NCBI GenBank assembly: GCA_945877965.1
Contig: CAMCTH010000343.1
Coordinates: forward strand, 1-5,646
Origin: Planctomicrobium piriforme
Lineage (GTDB): Bacteria > Planctomycetota > Planctomycetia > Pirellulales > PNKZ01
DNA: 5,646 bases
Direction of reading: 5' to 3'
Part shown: piece after piece, positions 1 to 5,646 of the stretch
Numbering within the stretch: the stretch's first letter is position 1
Layout: the number at the start of each line of letters is the position of its first letter
Notes under the pieces: model-generated
Seen by the model: only the letters and a program-made list of their open reading frames with translations
Told to the model about the DNA's origin: nothing
The model's database searches: none
Translations under genes and position numbers: made by a program

Positions 1-1
1 G

Positions 2-718
2 TATCTCACGTTCGCCGGCAAGCCGCGCGACGAAGAGGTCTATGCCCACGTTCATGAGTCGCCGCGGATCATGTACTTGCCGCTCATCGTGCTGTCGGTC
101 TTCGCAATCGGCGTCGCCTGGACGATCCCCGGCATCGGCCTGTCGATCAACAACCTGCTCGAACAATCGCGCCCCGCCGGCGAAATCGGCAACGGCGTCG
201 TCTGGTCGAGTCTCAGCTATCCGAACGAGCACGACAGCCACGCGCCGGGCATCCACATCGCCGCCACGCTTGTGGCCTTCGGAGCCGCCGCGTCCGGATT
301 CTTACTGGCGACCGTCTTCTACGGCCTCCGCAAGCTCGACCCGGCCGACGTGAAGCGGCAGTTCGCTCCGATCTACACGCTGCTCTGGAACAAGTGGTAC
401 TTCGACGAGTTGTACCAATTCATTTTCATCCGCCCGACGCACTTCGTCTCCGGCCTGATCGCCAAGTTCGACAAGCAGGTGATCGACGTCTGCATCGACA
501 AGCTCGCCTCCGGCGTCAAAGTCATCTCGCGGGCCGACGATCTGATCGACCGCACGTTCGTCGACGGCATCGTCAACCTCGTCGGCAACTGGACCTACTC
601 GGCCGGCCGCTCGCTGAAGACGGTGCAAACAGGTCGGCTGCGGCAGTATGTCGTGCTGATCGTCGTCGGCGTCGTCGCCTTGACCATGATCATGCAAATG
701 GCCTTCGCGGGCCGTTAA
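2..718 (+). CDS. nuoL: NADH-quinone oxidoreductase subunit L, C-terminal part (partial)
   Basis: This is the 3' portion of complex I subunit NuoL, the distal antiporter-like proton-pumping subunit of the membrane arm. The frame is open at the left edge; 238 residues and the TAA stop are visible. The window starts at YLTFAGKPRDEE, a loop matching the NuoL stretch after the antiporter core, followed by HESPRIMYLPL, which leads into a membrane helix (visible residues about 24-45). Another membrane helix lies at about 84-109. The signature NKWYFDELYQFIFIRP (about 130-145) begins roughly 70-80 mostly amphipathic residues that fit the lateral helix HL, which runs along NuoM and NuoN in known structures. 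A final hydrophobic anchor (about 214-233) corresponds to TM16. The catalytic Glu and Lys residues of the channel lie upstream, outside the window. nuoM follows after 44 bp, the usual L-M-N order. An internal ATG at position 71 is not the start, because conserved sequence precedes it. Identification is firm. Confidence 0.96.
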   Translation, partial: YLTFAGKPRDEEVYAHVHESPRIMYLPLIVLSVFAIGVAWTIPGIGLSINNLLEQSRPAGEIGNGVVWSSLSYPNEHDSHAPGIHIAATLVAFGAAASGFLLATVFYGLRKLDPADVKRQFAPIYTLLWNKWYFDELYQFIFIRPTHFVSGLIAKFDKQVIDVCIDKLASGVKVISRADDLIDRTFVDGIVNLVGNWTYSAGRSLKTVQTGRLRQYVVLIVVGVVALTMIMQMAFAGR

Positions 719-731
719 GCGAATAAAACAA

Positions 732-759
732 GAACCCTGAACCTCGAACTCTGAACCTT
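732..759. repeat. Four tandem 7-bp repeats in nuoL-nuoM spacer
   Basis: The 44-bp spacer between nuoL and nuoM contains four consecutive heptamers: GAACCCT (732-738), GAACCTC (739-745), GAACTCT (746-752) and GAACCTT (753-759). Every unit begins with GAAC, and the last three bases vary only between C and T. The array ends 3 bases before the nuoM ATG and occupies the place where a Shine-Dalgarno sequence would be expected; no purine-rich ribosome binding site is visible. Being a 7-bp unit, it cannot keep a reading frame and lies entirely in noncoding DNA. Its function is unknown. It could be a degenerate simple-sequence repeat left by slippage, or a member of a dispersed intergenic repeat family. 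Confidence 0.75.
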
Positions 760-762
760 CTC

Positions 763-2571
<1,809 letters not shown>

Positions 2572-2577
2572 GCACTC

Positions 2578-4266
2578 ATGAACGATACGCTGTTTACGTT
2601 AATCGGTAGCTACAAGAAAGAGACGCTGGACTCGCTCCAGGCGTTCATGCCGGAGCTCATCCTCTCGGCGACGATCGTCTTGATGCTGCTGGTCCGGATG
2701 CCCTCTTGGGGCCGGAAGCTGAATTCGTTTTACGTCGCGCTGCCGGGCGTGGTGTTGGCCCTGCTCGCCTCCGCGCCGTGGATCCATCTGCAAGCGACCG
2801 CCAGCGAAGCCTGCCCGCTGATGGGCAAACCGTTCTTCGACGGCATGCTGATGTTCGACGAGTTGACGGTCTTCTTCCGCAGCGTGCTGCTGCTGTTCGC
2901 TCTTTTATTCTTGGTCTTCACCAAGCTGTCGGGTATTCCCGATCGAGAAGACAGCCCGGACTTTTATACGCTGGTGCTCGGCGGCACGATCGGCATGTGC
3001 ATCATGGCTTCGGCCAATCACCTGCTCGCCGTGTTCCTCGGCGTCGAAATGGCGAGCGTGCCGTCGTATGCCTTGGCCGGTATCCTCAAAGGTCGCCGCA
3101 CCGCCGGCGAAGCGGCCCTCAAATACGCTGTGTACGGCGCCGGTGCGGCAGGCGTCATGCTCTACGGAATTAGCCTGTTGGCCGGGGCACTCGGTTCGGT
3201 CCACATTCCGACGATGGTCGCGCAGTTGGCCGCGTTCACGCCCGATCAGCTGGCCGATCGTCAGGTCGTCCTGATGTCGGGCGGATTAATGCTCGGCGTC
3301 GGTCTTGCGTTTAAGCTCTCGGCCGTGCCGTTCCACTTCTGGGCTCCGGACGTGTTCGAAGGGGCCTGCGCCGAAGTCGGGGCGTTCCTCTCGGTCGCTT
3401 CGAAGGCTGCGGCGTTGGCCCTGCTGATTCGCGTCGCGATCGGCTTCTCGCACACGCCGGCCGAAGTGATTCCGAAGGCCCCGGCGCTCACGCTGGTTTC
3501 GGCCACGGCCGTCGCCGCCGCTCCAGACCATGCAGACGATCACGCGTCCGTCGCTCCGGCGAGTCCGCTTGTCGCGACCCGCAAGTTCATCGCCGGCTTC
3601 ATCGCGTTGCTGGCGGCCGTTACCTGCACCTTCGGCAACCTCGCCGCCTACGGACAAACGAACATCAAGCGACTGCTCGCTTACTCGACCATCGCGCACG
3701 CCGGCTACATGATGATGCCGGTCGCCGCCGCGGTGGCGCTCGTCGGTCGCGGCGATTCAGCGGGGGCTGAGAAAGCGATCTCGGCCGTCGCGTTCTATGT
3801 CGTCACGTACTTGTTTATGAACCTCGGAGCGTTCGCCTGCGTCGCGTTTCTTCGCAACACGTTGCGTACGGAAGAGATCGCCGATTACTCCGGGCTCATC
3901 AAGCGTTCGCCGGGCATTGTCATTTTGTTCTCGGCGATCCTGCTGAGTTTGGTCGGCTTACCGCCGCTCGCCGGCTTCACCGGCAAGTTCATGGCCTTCG
4001 CGGCTCTGACGAACGCTCAACTTTGGACGTTGCTCGTCATCGGCGGCGTGAACACGGCGATCAGCCTGTTCTATTATCTTCGCGTGGTGAAGGTGATGAC
4101 GCTCGATCCGGAATCGGAAACTCGTCTGCCGGTGAACTTCTCGCTGCTGTCGTCCGAAGGGGTGTTTCTCTCCTTGGTGACGTTGCCGGTCTTCGTCCTG
4201 GGCGTGTGGTTCGATCCGCTCAACCGCTGGGCCCTGGCCGCCGCCGAACGATTCCTGACTCCGTAA
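2578..4266 (+). CDS. nuoN: NADH-quinone oxidoreductase subunit N
   Basis: NuoN is the antiporter-like complex I subunit closest to the quinone-binding end of the membrane arm. The 562-residue product shows the proton-channel residues: E157 in FLGVEMASVPSYALAG (TM5), K246 in GLAFKLSAVPFHFWAPDVFEG (TM7), K276 in LSVASKAAALALL (TM8) and K470 in LAGFTGKFMAF (TM12). The family motif NIKRLLAYSTIAHAGYMM is at 362-379. It is about 77 residues longer than the 485-residue E. coli protein. Much of the excess is a polar Ala/Pro-rich loop with a His/Asp cluster (about 291-335, core PDHADDH) between TM8 and the following helix. The gene begins 6 bp after the nuoM stop, so translational coupling is likely; no Shine-Dalgarno sequence is visible before the ATG. 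As nuoN is normally the last gene of the nuo operon, the operon probably ends here, although I see no clear terminator. Confidence 0.98.
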   Translation: MNDTLFTLIGSYKKETLDSLQAFMPELILSATIVLMLLVRMPSWGRKLNSFYVALPGVVLALLASAPWIHLQATASEACPLMGKPFFDGMLMFDELTVFFRSVLLLFALLFLVFTKLSGIPDREDSPDFYTLVLGGTIGMCIMASANHLLAVFLGVEMASVPSYALAGILKGRRTAGEAALKYAVYGAGAAGVMLYGISLLAGALGSVHIPTMVAQLAAFTPDQLADRQVVLMSGGLMLGVGLAFKLSAVPFHFWAPDVFEGACAEVGAFLSVASKAAALALLIRVAIGFSHTPAEVIPKAPALTLVSATAVAAAPDHADDHASVAPASPLVATRKFIAGFIALLAAVTCTFGNLAAYGQTNIKRLLAYSTIAHAGYMMMPVAAAVALVGRGDSAGAEKAISAVAFYVVTYLFMNLGAFACVAFLRNTLRTEEIADYSGLIKRSPGIVILFSAILLSLVGLPPLAGFTGKFMAFAALTNAQLWTLLVIGGVNTAISLFYYLRVVKVMTLDPESETRLPVNFSLLSSEGVFLSLVTLPVFVLGVWFDPLNRWALAAAERFLTP

Positions 4267-4302
4267 GACGTCTCTTTTGAAGTGCGGCCCTTGGGCCCTG
4301 GT

Positions 4303-4306
4303 AGGG
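4303..4306 (+). promoter_or_regulatory. Weak Shine-Dalgarno (AGGG) before the 4313 ATG
   Basis: AGGG lies 6 bases upstream of the ATG at 4313, a normal spacing. It is the only recognisable Shine-Dalgarno-like sequence before any of the four starts visible here. It favours 4313 over a possible in-frame TTG at 4277, which has only pyrimidine-rich sequence (TCTCTT) directly upstream. Confidence 0.45.
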
Positions 4307-4312
4307 TTAGCT

Positions 4313-4747
4313 ATGTCGTCGACCGTTCGCTTGTTGAACCGCTTGCTAGTGCTCCATCACCGTTCGTTCCCGCAGTATCTGGCCGAGGCCGGTCTGTGGC
4401 GAGCGCCGGGCAAGCTCGACGACGAGACCGAGCAAGCGTTCCGTGCGATCGTGCTCGATCACAAATCGACGGCGCGTCGCGCGGCCGCCGTCATCGTCGC
4501 CGCCGGCGGCACGGTCGATGCCGGTTCGTTCCCGATGGAATACACCGACAAGAACGATCTCGCGCTCGACTATCTCGTCGGCGAGGTAATCGAGTCCGAG
4601 CGTCGCACGGCCGCCGCCATCGAGCGAATCCTGCAATCGCTGACGATCGACGCCTCGGCCGCCCGCGAAACGGCCGAAGAGGCACTGGGAGCCGCCAAGG
4701 CTCACATCGAAACGCTCGAAGGCCTGGCCAACAAGCAGCCTGCTTGA
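4313..4747 (+). CDS. Small helical (ferritin-like?) protein of unknown function
   Basis: This encodes a 144-residue soluble protein, predicted almost entirely helical, with no signal peptide or membrane segment. Four helices can be drawn: about 5-25 (LLNRLLVLHHRSFPQYL), 38-64 (with DHKSTARR), 82-110 (DLALDYLVGEVIESERR) and 114-138 (EEALGAAKAHIETLEGL). A loop between helices 2 and 3 contains GGTVDAGSFPMEYTDKND. The pattern recalls the ferritin-like four-helix bundle, with His, Asp and Glu in helix interiors (H15, H16, Y22, D49, H50, E91, E94, H131, E133). The usual paired ExxH diiron motifs are not clearly present, so metal binding is uncertain. I recall similar unnamed proteins in planctomycetes, sharing the FPMEFTD-like loop and the EEALGAAKAH helix, but cannot verify this. 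The ATG at 4313 is chosen for its AGGG. The gene starts 46 bp after nuoN and could be read through from it. No function can be assigned; a general coiled helical bundle is the alternative. Confidence 0.85.
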   Translation: MSSTVRLLNRLLVLHHRSFPQYLAEAGLWRAPGKLDDETEQAFRAIVLDHKSTARRAAAVIVAAGGTVDAGSFPMEYTDKNDLALDYLVGEVIESERRTAAAIERILQSLTIDASAARETAEEALGAAKAHIETLEGLANKQPA

Positions 4748-4753
4748 AGAAGT

Positions 4754-4848
4754 GGGCAGTCGGCAGTGGGCGGTGAACAGTAAGATGGGCGCTCGCGCAG
4801 TCGCGTATTTCTTCCTGCCCGCTGCACACTATCTACTGCCCACTCTCC
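4754..4848. repeat. Mirror-image heptamer repeat array / long imperfect hairpin
   Basis: The left arm has four tandem 7-bp units: GGGCAGT (4754-4760), CGGCAGT (4761-4767), GGGCGGT (4768-4774) and GAACAGT (4775-4781). The right arm has five units close to the reverse complement: CCTGCCC (4814-4820), GCTGCAC (4821-4827), ACTATCT (4828-4834), ACTGCCC (4835-4841) and ACTCTCC (4842-4848). AGTGGGCAGT (4751-4760) is a perfect 10-bp inverted match to 4835-4844. Positions 4763-4773 pair with 4815-4825 over 11 bp with two G-U pairs. The centre (4782-4813) is GC-rich in its first part, then T-rich. The array fills most of the 102-bp gap between the helical protein gene and tatD, and ends one base before the tatD ATG. 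It may be a dispersed intergenic repeat, a structured mRNA leader, or both. No T-run follows the outer stem, so it is not a standard terminator. Confidence 0.8.
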
Positions 4849-4849
4849 G

Positions 4850-5635
4850 ATGATCGACACGCACTGCCATCTCGATCAAACGGACTTTCGCGACGACGTA
4901 GATGCCGTCGTCCGGCGGGCTCACGAAGCCGGCGTCGAGGCGATGGTCACCGTCGCCGTCTCGGCCGACAGCAGCGAGAATATGCTGCGGCTGATGGCCG
5001 GGAAGCCGGGCCTCTTTGCGGCCGTCGGCATTCATCCGAACAACACGCACGAAGCGCAGCCCGGCGATTGGGATCGCGTCGTCGCGCTCGTCGATCGGCC
5101 GGGCGTCGTGGCGCTCGGCGAGACGGGGCTCGATAAGCACTGGGACGTCGCGCCGTTTGAGTTGCAGCAAGATTATTTCGATCGGCACATTCGCCTTTCG
5201 CAGCAGACCGGTCTGCCCTTCATCGTGCATACCCGCGATTGCGAGGCCGACGTGATGGCGATGCTCGAAGCGGCCCGCTCGCGCGGCCCTCTGACCGGCG
5301 TGATGCACTCGTTCACCGGCGGCTCCGAGACGGCGGCTCGCTGCGTGGAACTGGGGATGTACGTCAGCTTTGCCGGGATGGTCACGTTCAAGAAGTCGGA
5401 CGACCTGCGACGCACGGCGGCGACGATCGCGGCCGATCGCATTCTCGTCGAGACGGATAGCCCTTACTTGTCGCCGATGCCGCTTCGGGGCAAACGGAAC
5501 GAACCGGCGAACGTGCTACACACGGCGAAAGTCGTCGCCGAAGCCCGCGGCGTATCGCTCGCAGATTTTGATCGGCAATCGACTGCGAATGCGCGGCGAT
5601 TGTTCTCACGCATGAATGACGTAGTCCCCATTTAG
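4850..5635 (+). CDS. tatD: TatD-family metal-dependent hydrolase (DNase)
   Basis: This 261-residue protein is a cytoplasmic TatD-family hydrolase of the amidohydrolase superfamily, with a TIM-barrel fold and a two-metal active site. Characterised members are metal-dependent 3'-5' exonucleases or DNases; the exact substrate here is unknown. Metal ligands are all present: H5 and H7 in IDTHCHLD, E91 in GETGLD, H127 in FIVHTRD, H153 in VMHSFTGG and D203 in VETDSPYLSP. The GIHPN (60-64) and RGKRNEPAN (213-221) signatures also fit. The length is typical for the family and the gene appears intact. The start is fixed by the canonical N-terminal IDTHCHLD. The sequence cannot separate the paralogues TatD, YcfH and YjjV; the N-terminus resembles YcfH. 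The symbol is therefore a family label. Despite the name, TatD proteins are not needed for twin-arginine export. No Shine-Dalgarno is visible; a repeat hairpin lies immediately upstream and could influence initiation. Confidence 0.96.
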   Translation: MIDTHCHLDQTDFRDDVDAVVRRAHEAGVEAMVTVAVSADSSENMLRLMAGKPGLFAAVGIHPNNTHEAQPGDWDRVVALVDRPGVVALGETGLDKHWDVAPFELQQDYFDRHIRLSQQTGLPFIVHTRDCEADVMAMLEAARSRGPLTGVMHSFTGGSETAARCVELGMYVSFAGMVTFKKSDDLRRTAATIAADRILVETDSPYLSPMPLRGKRNEPANVLHTAKVVAEARGVSLADFDRQSTANARRLFSRMNDVVPI

Positions 5636-5646
5636 CCGCGGGGCTC

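Noticed and set aside
2706..3173. Alternative + frame (155 codons) inside nuoN
   Set aside because: It is an out-of-frame shadow of nuoN, Arg-rich with no domain pattern, while the nuoN frame has all conserved residues.
4286..4297. GGCCC-TT-GGGCC inverted repeat after nuoN as a possible terminator
   Set aside because: The loop would be only two bases and no T-run follows, so it does not fit an intrinsic terminator.
4277..4312. Upstream in-frame TTG start that would add 12 residues to the small helical protein
   Set aside because: It has no ribosome site upstream, and the extra residues (MKCGPWALVGLA) look unrelated to the helical bundle; the ATG at 4313 has an AGGG at correct spacing.
4282..4776. 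Alternative + frame (164 codons) overlapping the small helical protein gene
   Set aside because: The product is Arg-rich low-complexity sequence, and it runs into the heptamer repeat spacer at its end. The 4313 frame has regular amphipathic helices and a better start.
4754..4848. Repeat array considered as a CRISPR
   Set aside because: Units are contiguous 7-mers with no spacers, and the two arms are inverted relative to one another.
5636..5646. CCGCGGGGCTC after tatD as the first arm of a terminator hairpin
   Set aside because: It is GC-rich and suggestive, but the window ends before any second arm, so it cannot be supported.

Overview
The window is an ordinary, densely coding, GC-rich bacterial segment with every gene on the + strand. 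It holds the end of a respiratory complex I operon: the 3' third of nuoL, then complete nuoM and nuoN. These are followed by a small four-helix protein of unknown function and a TatD-family metal-dependent hydrolase. My best guess for the host is a member of the Planctomycetota (Pirellulales-like). The reasons are the enlarged NuoM and NuoN, the rarity of Shine-Dalgarno sequences, a small downstream protein that resembles conserved planctomycete hypothetical proteins I remember, and degenerate short tandem repeats in the spacers. This assignment is inference from memory, not a search result.

Layout: 1-718 is the nuoL C-terminal part, open at the left edge. 719-762 is a short spacer made mostly of four 7-bp tandem repeats. 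763-2571 is nuoM. 2578-4266 is nuoN, only 6 bp after nuoM. 4267-4312 is a spacer with a weak ribosome binding site. 4313-4747 is the small ferritin-like or helical-bundle protein. 4748-4849 is a spacer dominated by a mirror-image array of 7-bp repeats that can fold into a long hairpin. 4850-5635 is the TatD-family hydrolase. The last 11 bases are too short to interpret.

NuoL, NuoM and NuoN are the three antiporter-like proton-pumping subunits of the membrane arm of NADH:quinone oxidoreductase. NuoL also carries the long lateral helix that runs along the other two. All the charged residues expected in the NuoM and NuoN proton channels are present, so the complex should be functional. The two downstream genes have no evident link to complex I and may simply be read from the same strand.

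I see no CRISPR array, mobile element, RNA gene or obvious new system. The most unusual signals are the two heptanucleotide-repeat spacers, one of them forming a long imperfect palindrome ending next to the tatD start codon. Lesser points are loop and tail expansions in NuoM and NuoN, and a ferritin-like protein whose metal-ligand positions look degenerate.
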